DNA of 64,000 bases, from contig MCFL01000105.1 in NCBI GenBank assembly GCA_002102555.1, positions 1-64,000 of the forward strand. Direction: 5' to 3'. Made by a program: the position numbers and the translations under genes. The notes under the pieces are model-generated. The model was not told the DNA's origin. It saw only the letters and a list, made by a program, of their open reading frames with translations, and made no database searches. This DNA is from Catenaria anguillulae PL171. Its lineage: Eukaryota; Blastocladiomycota; Blastocladiomycetes; Blastocladiales; Catenariaceae. Below are positions 23,399 through 35,060 of this stretch, one piece after another. The first letter of the stretch is position 1. Each line of letters begins with the position of its first letter.

Positions 23399-26300
23399 CT
23401 AACAAACTTCGCTCCACAACATCCCAAATGCCATCAAGTCATATACACCCACATCGTCCTCATCACTGTCGAGACTGCCAACCGACGCCGGTGAAGCATC
23501 CCATTCCATTTCCTTGGCCTTGACAGTCGCCAACTCGACCACGTCCTCCGGCATCCCCGCCATGTGCGCCACGGCCAACCCCAAGCTCGATGTAGCGCTT
23601 CCATCAATCACTTGTAGCAAAATTTGACCTTGCGATGGCCCATATTCTCCACCTCCATTTGCATGCACTTGACCTTGGCGGCAATTCCGCCTGCTTGGGC
23701 ACTGGCAAACTCGGATTGCAAGTCATGCACGAGCGAATGGTAATGCGTCGTGAACACGCAACAGCAGCCGCGCAAAATCAACTCAAACAAGGTCGCCGAC
23801 GCAATCGCCATCCCATCATACGTCGAAGTGCCTCGGCCAAGCTCGTCCACAAGGACCAGACTTGACCGAGTCGCATGCTTGATGATGCGCGACATTTCGT
23901 GTAGTTCAAGCGCGAGTGTCGACATGCCTTGCGCGAGATCGTCCCGGGCACCAATGCGGGTGTGAATCGAGTCAAAAGGAACCAATCGGAATGACGTGGC
24001 GGGAACCAACGAGCCGATTTGAGCGAGAATCGAGGCCGTGGCGATGGTGCGTTGAACAGTCGATTTCCCGCCAGCGTTGGATCCCGAGAGCAGCAGCATG
24101 TGAGGCTCGCCCTTGGAAGACCCAAGGGAAATGTCGTTTGGCACGTGCTGAGAAAAGCATGGATGGGTGAGGTCGACGGCTTGCACAATACTCGTGCCGT
24201 CGCTTGTTGACTCAGGAGCAACAATGTCGGGCACGCACGTGTACTTGTTTGCTTCGGCGGCGACGGCTAGCGAATACATGACGTCCACAGTCGCTGCCGC
24301 GTGAGCGATTGCGCGCCAAACTTGGATGTAGGTCGAGAACTTGCCTGTAGCCGTCGCACGGCCCCATCCTTTGCTTGAGTGCGTAACTCGCGCAACTCGG
24401 CCAAGTGACGGTTCAGATCCTTGAGTTCGCGAGTCTGGTATCGCGCAACGGACTTTGTGGAGCTCGTCTTGTCAGCGTTGGGAACAACTTTTCCTGCTGG
24501 CACTTCAAACGAGTACAAATCCTTGCCGGACTCCTTGAGTTTGACGGAGAACCCAAGTGGCGTTGAGTGTCGGCGCGGAGCTCCTCAATCTGATCCTCTA
24601 CCACATCCACCTCTTGCCGCGCTTGCAAGTACTCGGCGTCCGTGTCTGGGTTGAATTCGACTCCGCAGCTGGCCCCACCAGTCCAAACAATAGCCGCTTC
24701 AAACTCAGCGCGAATCAACTCGAGAGTCTTGTCCAACGCAACGTCCTTGAGCGCTTTGTGTACAAGCGCCTGCATCTCGCTCGACTCGGCCATGACTTGT
24801 TCAAGTAACGCAATCGCAGACTGGAGCCCTCTGACCACGTTCGCCAAAACCGCGAGCGACTTGCGTGCTTGCACGTTCAACGATCGCTCCAAATCCACAC
24901 TGATCGCCTTGAGCCCGCCCTTGACAACCTTGCGCAACTCGTGGTCCCGGCCCAGCACGACAACACCTCGCTGTCGCTCCAAGATATCTTCCCGGTGACG
25001 CAGTGGATGCGCCAGCCAGCTCCTCAACAACCGCCGCCCCGTGGGCGTCACGGTATAATCGAGTGCATGGAACAGGGACTTGTTGTCGTCGCCATCAATC
25101 ACGGCCAGTGCTGCCAATGCAGCTCCATCCAGCACCATGTGCTTGCTGCTCTGCAACGTCCACTCTTCCACGGTTGCACTCGCAGCCAACAACTCGTGCC
25201 GCTTGAGTCTTTGCAAGTACATGATCAACCGCCCCAAAGCGCTTGCGACCAAATCCTGCACTTCCGACGTCTCAACATCGCGAAACTCGCCTGCCATGCG
25301 CTTGACCACTTCGGGCACGCCCTCCTCGGCCGCCCACGTCGCCGAAATCAAATGCCGGCCCGCCTGCGGATTATCCACGGCAACTTGAACGAGATCGGCC
25401 CCCGGAGCCAACGCGCGAATGTTGCGCATCATGGTCATGTCCAACTTTGGCTGTACGACAATTTCCCTCGGCTGCGTGTGCGTCAGGAGTGTGTCCAGCC
25501 CGCCCAGCGTCTCTGTTTCCAAGCAAGCCAAGTACAAGCGCGATGACGCAACGTCAAAAAGGCGGCCGCTAAATGCGTTGCAGAGTGTGCCAGAGACGTG
25601 CAATAGATGGGGTCAGGCGAGTTGGTCAAAAAGTGCGGCTCGGCCAGCGTGCCCGGCGTCAGAACGCACGTGAGCTCGCGGTGGATGATTTTGTCGGCTT
25701 TGGTTGTTGCTTGCTTGTCGCGGATGGCTTTTGCGATAGCGTTCTCGGATTGCACAACCTTGGCAACTCGATAGCCACGAGCAATGAATTTGGCGGCCCA
25801 CTGAATCAAGAAATTCAATGAGCGTCAGCTGTGAGCGTCGTTGAGGTGGGGTCGGACGAAACGGACCTCCTCAAAAGCACTCTCGGGAACACCCGCCATG
25901 CGCATGGCACCTCGGCCATTGTCCGACACTTTCAAGTCAAATAGCTGCAGGGCGAGATCGGCGTCGGTGGCGTACAATTCGAAAAACTTGCCCTAATGAC
26001 GACGAATGGGAATGAGAAACGTCAAGGTCATGCACAACAGAAAGGAGCAGCAATGTGCAGTACCTTTTGGAAAAACACGACGCAATCCCAATGGGTTCCC
26101 TTGACCTCCCAAAATTGCTTCTCAAAGTTGGAAAACCGCTCCCAGGCAGACTTTGGGATCCAGAGTGTTGACTTGTCATATCCTTCCTCGTGCGGGAACC
26201 TTCCTTCTTTATCGCGCGGGTTCAAGAGCCAATCTGAAGCGTTGGATCCAGGTTTTGGTGTAGCAGCAGGCTTGCTAGCCGGAGTTACAACCGACTTGCT

Positions 26301-26897
26301 GCGCTTGGAAGGTGGCTTGGAAGGTGTTGCCGTGAACGGCGACGGGGATCCGGCAGCACTGGGTGTTTTCCTGGCGGTGCTGACGGCGGGGGTTGCGGAA
26401 GTGCGTGCGCGCTTGGTGGCGGGCGGGGCTGAGGGAGTTGTGGTAGATGTTGAAGAAGTCGAGTGGTGGTTTTCAACGTCGTGATCAAGGTCGTCTTGGT
26501 CTTCGTCCGAGTCCATGATGATGCGTCGGCGTTTGATGGCCGGTTTGGACTTGACGCTGCTGTTGGCTTTGGGCGTCGCGGTGGACGACTCGGCGGCAGG
26601 CGCTTGCGTTGCGTCAGAAGACGGCGTCAACAGCGATCGAGCGGCATGATCCAAGGGCTTGTGCTGGGCTGGCGCGGCCGAGCCGGAAACAGTGATCGCC
26701 GGGCTCGGAGTGGCCGAGGCGGGTGTCGAGGCGGCCTGAGAATTTGACGTGGGCGCCGGAGTGGATGTAGGGGTGGAGGTGGCCGCCTTTGAGGGTGTTG
26801 GCTTCTTTCCAAAGAACTTGAAGAGGTTGGATTGGACCTTAGAATCGGTTGCCGCTCCGAGGGCCTTGGCGCTGGCCTTTGGGGTCCTTTGCGACAT
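23399..26897 (-). CDS. MSH6: DNA mismatch repair protein Msh6
   Basis: Msh6 pairs with Msh2 (MutS-alpha) to recognise base mismatches. Three exons, with introns 26063-25993 and 25866-25801. The N-terminus carries a PCNA-binding PIP box (VQSNLFKFFGKK), then a long Pro/Ser/Thr/Ala-rich linker. The mismatch-binding domain follows (KSTLWIPKSAWERFSNFEKQ, then GKFFELYATDADLA with the Phe-x-Glu mismatch-probing motif). The lever/clamp region and the C-terminal ATPase come next: Walker A SGSNAGGKST, signature DELGRGTSTYDG and TTHYHSLVHD. Four frame changes occur, near 25575, 24560, 24345 and 23615. All are in the one-base-loss direction, and all fall between blocks that match the family (HLGFSVKLKESGKDLYSF; GKFSTYIQVWRAIAHA). 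Corrected length is about 1,121 aa, normal for Msh6. Probably functional, with consensus errors. Confidence 0.93.
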
Positions 26898-27293
26898 GAT
26901 GGTGCGACGGTGAGTTGATTTGCTGGGGCTCTTGAAGCTGACGGTCGGAGATATACTGCGGAATAGTTGGAGTACGTTGCTCGAGGTTTCGAGGTCAGAC
27001 GTCGTTGCCTTGAGTGAGTCCGATTGTCGCCTGCAGTGCTGCATGCAGTGTTGAGCAGCGCAGTGCTGGCTGCAAACATTCTTGTTGTGCACAAACAGGC
27101 AAAGACCGTTGGCAGAGACGCGCACTCTCAGTTCCAGTTCTGCAACATCTCACAACAGTGCGATCCGCCAGACCACATTCCGAGTTCGAATCGGCTGCGG
27201 AAAAAAAAAAGAGACTGTGTGCGGGTACCCATTCCCATATTCGCACTTTGCGCAATCATTGCAATCGTTCCTGTTGCCGACCCCGCCGCGACC
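26898..27293. promoter_or_regulatory. Bidirectional promoter between MSH6 and the villin-like gene
   Basis: The two start codons are 396 bp apart on opposite strands, so this gap is a shared promoter. It has an A10 run near 27201. I see no TATA box. Confidence 0.5.
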
Positions 27294-30200
27294 ATGGACC
27301 AGCCCACCGCGTTGACCGGGGATCAATCGCCCTTTTCCAAGTCTTTGTCAACTTCGACAAACGTGAATGCCGCCCATCTGGCGACTCGCGCCGCATCCGC
27401 GTCACCGTCCGGGTCGCTATCCCTGTCGCTCTCACGCGAAGCGACCACGGTCGCCACCCAGTTGGCTGAGGTGGAGCATGTGATGGAGCAGGGCAAGCGC
27501 CAGCGGTCACTTTCACGAAGTAAGCGCGACTCGGAGCTCAAGGAACTGCAAGAGCGGCTGCAACGCGAGGCAGCGGAAAAGCGACAGGCAAGGCTCCTGC
27601 AACGCGCTGGAGAGCCGTCTGCTGCAAGCTTTGTTGAGACTGAATCTCCGTCCTCCATGGTGGGCTCGATCGTCTCGACCACCACCCAGGCAAACCAAAC
27701 GCTTACTCAAGACGCGTCACCAACCTTGCCATCGTCGAGTGCCGTTGGCGGCCAACACTTGGACCACCCAACGGCTAACCGTCCACCGCCGCCAAAGAAC
27801 CGTCGACCTGGATCGGCAGGGTCTCGTAATGGATCCCTCAGTAACCTCAACGGCGCTTCCAATCAAGAAAATGCTTCACCATCCGCTGCTACTATTGTCG
27901 CCAACGTGCAACAGTCGCTGTTGCCTCCACACCCAACAACACGCCAGTAGTCATTGTTCCGTCATCCAACCATCAGTTGCCTGACACTTCGGCTACCGAC
28001 ACTGTTCCCACAATCACAACCCAAACTGACCTTGTCCAGGAGCAATCGCAGCAACAACCTCCGACGCCTACCCGCAAGCCTCTCACAATCGATGTCCCAC
28101 CCGCAACCGCATCTCTTCCCACATCGGTTCTCTCCACTTTGAAAAAGGAACTCCATTCTAAGCTTCCATCGTCATCTTCAATGTCCACCAACTTATCGGC
28201 GTCCGCTCCGCATGGCGGCATTCCGAAATCGCCATCGTCTCTGGGCATGAGCGGTGGCTTTGGCCTCCCCGTCCAACAATCTCCCTCGCGTTCACGCTCC
28301 CGATCGAGCTCTGTCTCTGGTGGCCCGCGTCCAGTCCTCACGCCCACAACCACATCCTCCTCCTCAACCATCCTCACCACCCCGACTCTGTACCGCGTCG
28401 TCGGCACCCAGCGGTACACGGTCCTGCTTATGCCCACAGCGCACAAGGCTTGGTTGCGTTCCACAGACTCGCATGTTCTCGTTGTGCCCGTGGCCAACGC
28501 GACGAGCCTGGCACCTGTTGGCGACTCGCTGTCGTCGAGCCCCGCCGTGGCCGTTAGTGACCGTGGCGTCACTTCGGAAAAGAATGCAAAGGCGCCGCTG
28601 GCATCCATTACCGTGTGGCATGGGCCAAAGGCCGCAAAGTTCAAAAAGGTCAAGGCCATGGAGTTTGCCAACACGCTCAAGGAGCTCGAGCTCTACTCTC
28701 GCGCGACCATTTCCGAAGTCGAGGGCAGGGAAGCAGAAAAGACGTTTTGGAAGCCATTGGGCGTGGCAGATGACTTTGACGGGGCCATTGACGGGCTGCC
28801 CGAGGGGACTACCGAGGTTAGCAAAGTCTGCTTGTACACTGTTAACCAAGCAACGGGCAAAATTGAGGACCCAAGCGAACCCGTCTTGACAAGCCCGAGG
28901 CTGCCAACGTCATGCTTGGAACCTGGAGCCGTGCATGTTGTTGTGGCTCATTTAAATGAGGCCTCGGTAAAGCCGTATGCGTGGGTGTGGATTGCGCGCA
29001 ATGCACCGCAGCAGGGGACGGGATTGGATGCGTTGGTGATGCAAGTAGAAAGCGAATTTGGTGCTCAGACGCCCGTCCGGGTCGTGTACGAAGGTGCAGA
29101 GAGTGCGACGTTCAAGGATCACTTTGGCAAGTTGGGGCGATCTAACAGTTTCGGTGGTGGTTTGAGCGGGCTAGGCGGGGTGGGCTTTCAAGAAGCAACT
29201 CGTTTTCGCGTGACCGCCAGGGCGGCGAGAGCATTGGATTGGATGGCGGGCTCATGTCGGCATTGCTTTCTTCGGCAGCAGCTGCGCCAGCACCAGCGCC
29301 AGCTCAACATTCTTGGACCAATGTCTCGTCATCCTCTCCGCTGTCGCCCATTCTTTCGGGTACGACACAAGTCGGGGCTATTGAGTCGATTCACGCCATC
29401 TCAGGCTCTTCCATTGTTCCCGTGACGCTTGCCGTTGGCGAGTTCTTCAATGGAACCATCTATCTCATCAAAACATCGCAAGGCCCCCTCCTGAAATGGA
29501 TTGGTTCGGCCGTTCCCACAGCTGATGCCGAACGCCCACTGCCCACGTCTGCCGTCGAATCCCTCGCCGCCAACGGCCGCAAGATTATCTCGATGCACCA
29601 ATACCGCGAGTCGCCCGAGTTCCTTGCTCTATTCCCCTGGGTCATTTATCGCGTGGGAACACACAAGGACGACGCACGTTCGATTCCCGAGGGCAAGGTA
29701 GAGCTCTATGCTGTCGTTGGGTTGCGTGTCCTTGAGCAAATGCCGTTGGACGTCTCGTCGGTTTGGCAAACACCGTTTGCACAATTCGCGCTGCGTGTTG
29801 GATCCACGAGCTACGCCACGTTCAAGGCCGGGACCCAAGAGTTGCCTGCCACCTTTGGGCAAGTCACGGTCGTTAATGAGGCGGATTTCCTGGCTACTCT
29901 TGCGAGAGTATCGCAGTCGACACCGCCGAAATCGGCAGTTGTGGCCAAACCAAAGCTGAACAGGGGAGCAAACTGGCCAAAGTTGTACACGGTGACGGAA
30001 AAGGCGTTGAAGGAGGTTCCGGGGAGGCCGTCGTGGCAGGATTGCCACGATGATACGATTTGCATTGTGGATTTGGGTAGCGGGCAGGTGCTGGTGTGGA
30101 TCGGGTGCCTTGTGAACTCGACGCCGTTGGTGGACAATGCGATTGAATTGGCGAAGGTACGTATTGCACTCATGAGCGACCCTAACTCTGTTCAAATTCT

Positions 30201-30678
30201 TCTGCAATTCTCACCCACCGTCTTCATATAGTCGTATTCTCCGGAGAACATCAAGTCCAACAATATCTTTGTGACCAAGGCAGCCAAGGTTCCCAACTAC
30301 CTGCGGTCTCTTTTCCCAGGGTCACCTTTCTTTGACACGATGCGCGGCTCAGCTTCATCGTCTCCCACGTCACCAGCTGTTCTCGCTTTTGTACGTTTCA
30401 CGCTTTCCGGACGCTGCTGAACGAGTCACTGACTTGACTCGGTCAAATAGGACGTGCAAACTCTCGAAGAGTTTGTGAATAAAGCAAAGTCCAACACATT
30501 CCCACTGGAGCAACTCCAAAAGCGCAAGGGGTTGCCACCGAGCGTGGATCATACGCGCTTGGAGACCTACCTAGCAGATTCGGAATTTGAAAAGTCGTTT
30601 GGGATGGCGAGGGACAAGTTTGCGGCCTTGCCCAAGTGGAAGCAGCAGGATTTGAAAAAGAAGGCGGGTTTGTTTTGA
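27294..30678 (+). CDS. Villin/gelsolin-family actin-binding protein with C-terminal headpiece
   Basis: Gelsolin-repeat proteins cap, sever or bundle actin filaments; the villin headpiece is a separate F-actin binding module. Three exons, with introns 30157-30231 and 30391-30450; about 1,083 aa. Start ATG 27294. Order: Ser-rich N-terminus with a charged coiled-coil-like stretch ([20 protein letters not shown]); a long Pro/Ser/Thr linker; gelsolin-like repeats ([20 protein letters not shown]...[14 protein letters not shown], and [20 protein letters not shown], and [18 protein letters not shown]); and a headpiece ([16 protein letters not shown]...[16 protein letters not shown]), which carries the characteristic KWKQ and basic C-terminal residues. 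Frame changes near 27935 and 29185 fit one-base losses. The C-terminal domains are unmistakable; calcium regulation cannot be judged from this sequence. Confidence 0.88.
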
Positions 30679-31158
30679 TGTCGTTGAATGCGGAGTCTCG
30701 GCTTTCCGACTTTCGTCCGCCACACTTGTGAATCACGAGTCGGCTGATGGTCTCTGTCGCTGTTGTATTCTCTTCTTCTTAGTACTAGCTGTGCCCCGAT
30801 CTGCTTCACGATCTGCCTCGTAAACAGGAATACAATCAGTGTTCAGTAATTGTGCTGCATCATGCCCCCCCAAAACGGCGTTGGTGTAAAAAAAAAAAAG
30901 GAGATGAACGTGGCCGTCGCCCGGAACATTATGTGCAGGAGCAGTCGAAGCTCTGAAGCAAATCTGAGCCATCTGAGCTCCGGTCTCCAGCATCGCAGGT
31001 CTCCTCGCTCCCCTACGCCATGTGAGACAAACGGCCAGACTGCCCGTCTGGCACATCTTCGAGATGTGAGACGACCAGGTTGTATATTTTCCGTTGCCAC
31101 ACAACTGGACGACATTTTTCAGAATCACTTACAACCCGATGCATTACACTTCGATCCC
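30679..31158. other. Spacer between villin-like and RAD51-paralog genes
   Basis: A 480-bp gap between same-strand genes. It has an A11 run near 30888. No conserved coding sequence is seen. It should carry the terminator of the first and the promoter of the second. Confidence 0.5.
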
Positions 31159-32581
31159 ATGATGAATACCACTATCAGTACCCCTATCGATTTATCCCGG
31201 CCCCCACACCCGAGCGGCCCACGAGCATTGGCCCCGCCAGCCGTGCCCTTGTCAGTTCTCGGCTTGCCGCCACGTTTGCGTACAAAGCTGTCCAATGCTG
31301 GGGACTTTTTCACCGAGGATGTGCTGCCATTGACGGTTGCCGAGATTGCAGACGGTACAAGCGTTCGATGCATGTCTGTGCTTGAAACATTTATTCAGAC
31401 GCCCGCTACTGCCTCACCATCTCGTCTGCGGGATGATACAATAGACCTACAAATCACCACGGCAACAGCCAACGAGTTGCTGTCCACAATCCGCGAAGCA
31501 GTGCCTCATCAAGCTGACTCTGACAGCGTCCTCGACGGCTCTCAACTGTTTCGATCGTGCGCCGACTTGCTTGCTCAACAGAACGCTGCAGGATCCGATT
31601 TGTCCTGGGGGATCTCTCCACTTGATCGACTTTTGGCGCCTATGCCGTCAGCGTCCATCACTGAAATGTGTGCAACCACAGAGCGAGTCCGAGTCCAGTT
31701 GCTGTACGTGTTCGCTCGCTGATTGCGGCGGAAACAAATGGTGGGTTAACAGCTCCATGTGTGTACATAGCATGTCACTGATCAGCACCGCTCTGGGTGT
31801 CCATGTTGGCGGCAATTCCATGAATACCATCAACACAACATCTACTCGAAGCAGTCACCCCTCGATTCTCATCCTCGATACCGATGGCGCATTGACCCAA
31901 TCCATTCGCGCCCGCCTCGCCACAGACCCGGACCCAGCCCGCGCAGACCTCTGGGCCGCGTGCTTGCATGTCCATTATGTGCCGGACTTGACGAGCTTGA
32001 CGCATCAACTAGAATGCGCATCCGCCATCTACGACCTTGTTGTTCTGGATTCGCTTACATCCACGCTGGCCGATTTGCACGACAAGGTGGTTCGCTCGCG
32101 CGTGGTTCACATGTGCGGCATGCATTTGCGTCGATTGGCCATCCGTGAACCAAGTGGTGGGACAAAGCGTGGAGCACGAGTCGTCTTGACAAGCACAAGC
32201 ATTGGTGCCATGCAGTCAACGTTTGGTGGAGCTGGTACAGTCGAGCCTTGGGCCAGTTTGGCTGCGACCCGAGTTCATGTGCAGCCAGTTACGATCGACG
32301 CAGGGATTGGCTCTGCGCAGCAAGTCAGGGCAACGCTGGTCAAATCGAGTAGCATGGTGGAGGCGGGAACAGCGGTCGAGTTTGGCTTGCCTGGGGACCG
32401 GTTAGCACCGAGCGAGATGACCTTTGGCGGGAGTGGCATTGTGAGCAACAGCGGAGCCTCGGTCAACTTGACGCAGCAGGCGGTGCGCCATTCCGACGTG
32501 ATGCCGAGCAGTAGCGATGCCTTGTGGGAAGGGTATGACGAACATGTGTTCCAGCATTTGGCAGAAATGGATGATTCGTAA
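31159..32581 (+). CDS. RAD51-paralog (RecA-fold recombination protein) lacking a Walker A motif
   Basis: Two exons joined across intron 31704-31770 (phase 2), 1,356 nt, 451 aa. The N-terminus resembles the RAD51-family helical domain (LPPRLRTKLSNAGDFFTEDV). The core starts SWGISPLDRLLAP and SASITEMCATTERVRVQLL. In RAD51 proteins the same place reads S-I-T-E, then GEFRTGKTQ, so the phosphate-binding Gly, Lys and Thr are all absent here. The Walker B strand is present (YDLVVLDSLTS), preceded by SILILDTDGAL and followed by a conserved block (MHLRRLAI...GARVVLTSTSIGAM) matching the RAD51 ITNQV region. The splice join falls right after the degenerate motif but does not restore it. The C-terminal extension (about 100 aa) is not conserved. 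Likely a non-ATP-binding Rad51 mediator subunit; I cannot say which paralog group. Confidence 0.75.
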
Positions 32582-32967
32582 TGCAATGTACTGTCGCTCT
32601 TGGCTTTCCATGCTCGAATGAAGTAGTGGAACGATATCCATGCAACTAAATGCTTGTAAACCGATTTTTTTTGGGCGGACGTAAATGTCGCTTTGGAAGC
32701 CCGGCACTGAAATGTCGCTCTTAGCCGGTGCATCACCATCAAGTGGGCTTCCAATCTACAGAGACTGCTCACATTGTGACATAAAAAAGAACTACTATCG
32801 GCCTCGGATTGGCCGTTTTGTTGCTCCAACGCACTTGGACAGTAGCTATGATAGACTAAGCTAAGGCCCCAGTTGGAGGGAGCAATCGCGTTTTGTTTGC
32901 ACTCAATGAATGCCAACTCTTCCAAAGCAGTTCCTCATTAGAATACCCAGAGCAACAGAAAGGCAAA
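32582..32967. other. Spacer between RAD51-paralog and histidine-phosphatase genes
   Basis: A 386-bp gap between same-strand genes. It is AT-richer than its flanks. No coding sequence, RNA gene or repeat was recognised. Confidence 0.5.
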
Positions 32968-34737
32968 ATGTACTCGATCCGTCGTATGAGCGCCAGTATG
33001 GGTGCGACCCCACCGCCGTCTTCGTCCGCGGCCGCCGGCGCTTCCCCAACGACTGGCGTGCGTGTCAACACAAACGCGTCGGCAGCGACGCCGCTTCCCA
33101 CCACATTTGAGCAACTGGAAAAGACATGGGGATCCACAGGGTCGATTCCGTCCACGCCTGCACCTATTCCATTTTCTGCCGCGCCGAATACGCCGTTGGC
33201 TATGCCGGTGGCAGCCATCGATGCTCGGGAGCCCAGGAGAGACTTGGTTCTGAATCTGATCTTGGTCAGGCAGTACGTCTTCATTCAGGTCTGAGCTTGT
33301 GGTATGTGACTGGAGAGTGCATGGCTAATGAGTGTTTCTTATTTCATTCAGTGCCGAAACGGATCTCAACGCTAGGCGCCCTCGTGTCGTCCAAGGCCAT
33401 CTTGGTACCATTGCCCATGCACCCCGTCAGCCGCTTCGCTCAGACACTGACTGATATGGCCTTGACACATTTGTTAGATACGCCACTCAATGCCCACGGG
33501 ATGAAGCAGTCGCTCCTGCTCTCACACCGCCTCTCTAAACTGAAAGTCGACTACATTTACAGCTCAGACCTCCAGCGCGCCCACCAAACTGCGCAAGAGG
33601 TTGCCCGGCCACACGGCAAACCCGTCCTCGTCGACCCACGCCTACGCGAACAGCATCAAGGCGACCTGACGGGCCAGCCTTGGTCGGCCGCCAAATCGCG
33701 CCTGAAGCAAGTCGACCAGACGTATGAAGAGTACCTTGGTGCGCACGAAGGCGAGCCGTCAGATGTGGTCAAGGAGCGTGTCGTGCAGAGCTACATTGAT
33801 ATCGTCGAAAAGCACTTGCTGGCACCCAACCGGATCGTGCTCCCCGACCGTGACGAGAGCGCCAATTACTTGGTGGAGCAGTACGGCCCCGCAACTCCCA
33901 TTTCGCCCGTGATCCCGCCGACAAATACTCCCGCGACGCCAGCTTTCCCGTATTCATGCATCCAAGACTGGCAGCACCACCCCGGCCAAGAAGCTCGCCC
34001 CGCGCGTGTGCACTGTTGTCCTTGTGACACACGGCGGCCCAATCCGTCACCTCATTTCCCATCTCGTCACCGACCTCGGGTTCACCTACCACCCAAAAGT
34101 GCTCAAGGGCCACGGCAAACGTTCACTCAACTCCAACACAACGCCCAAACCTATGGACCCGGCGCACCTGCCAGTGGAGCCACGCATGACGCAATTCCCA
34201 CACACAACGGGCGTATTCCACGTGCGTCTGACGCGCAGGTTCATCAAGGCGACCGATGAGTATGATTGGACGGGTCACGTTGTCCGGTACAACTGCACAG
34301 CGCACTTGGCCGGGTGGAAGAACTGGGTCATGCATTCGACCGAGATTCCGCCGGGCGCAACCGCGCCTGCCGCGTCGGCCGCGGCGGCTGCAAAGGCAGA
34401 CATGAAGGTGGTCACGGGCGGCAATAAGGCATCCGCCGTGGGACCGTACCGATTGGTCCGGGTCGTGAAGAAGGACAAGAAGGGCAACCCAATTCAGCAT
34501 GGCGGCAAGAAGGGTGCGGCTTCACGGCCGGACGCGAGTCCCGTCGTCAGGGCAAAGAACATGGGCTTGAAGATGTTTGGCAAGTTTATTGGCGGCGGAG
34601 TGATTGCTGGATCGTCCGGCGCAAATGCCGGGGGAGTGGATTTGGAGGCGGGTGGGAACAAGGGGCAGCCAGCGGGTGGGTCGGCGGCGGCGGCTGCCGC
34701 TGCAGAGGATAAGCGGAAGAAGAGTCTTGGATGGTGA
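32968..34737 (+). CDS. Histidine phosphatase (phosphoglycerate-mutase-like) family protein
   Basis: Exons 32968-33272, 33352-33404 and 33478-34737. The catalytic motif is assembled by splicing: LILVRH crosses intron 1 into AETDLNARRPRVVQGHL, and intron 2 joins this to DTPLNAHGMKQS. This gives the family pattern RHxET-N-QG-D-PLN-G. Later motifs are YIYSSDLQRAHQTAQE, DPRLREQHQGDLTGQPW and the second catalytic His in VVLVTHGGPIRHLI. The N-terminus is Ser/Ala/Pro-rich, and the C-terminus is a long Gly/Ala/Lys-rich tail outside the catalytic fold. Two frame changes, near 33886 and 33958, are in the one-base-loss direction (YGPRNSHFARDP; HP-SKTGSTTPAKK); with them the length is 539 aa. The substrate is not predictable. 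The relatives include TIGAR-like and broad-specificity phosphatases. Confidence 0.82.
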
Positions 34738-35060
34738 CATCCTTGTGACGGATGACTGGTGGAAAGGACGCGAACGGGATCATTATGTGCAAGTGCAATC
34801 CGTGGACGAGTTGATAGCTTGACTCTCACTTGTGTTAAGATGCGACTGTTATGGCTAAGCCATCATTTTTTCATATGAAGTACCCTTTTCAGAACTTGGA
34901 TGAGTTTTCATTTTGGAAAGCGAATACGTGCATCAAACTCATCAGGCAGCAACAGCACATGAAGAAAATGCATGGGTAATGAATGCATGACCACACAAAT
35001 ACAACACGAGACACGAGAGAGCAGGAATGCGAGGGAACATGATGAATGAGATACAAAAAC
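34738..35060. other. Intergenic region between convergent histidine-phosphatase and unknown gene
   Basis: A 323-bp gap with two 3' flanks. No conserved coding sequence or repeat seen. Confidence 0.5.
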
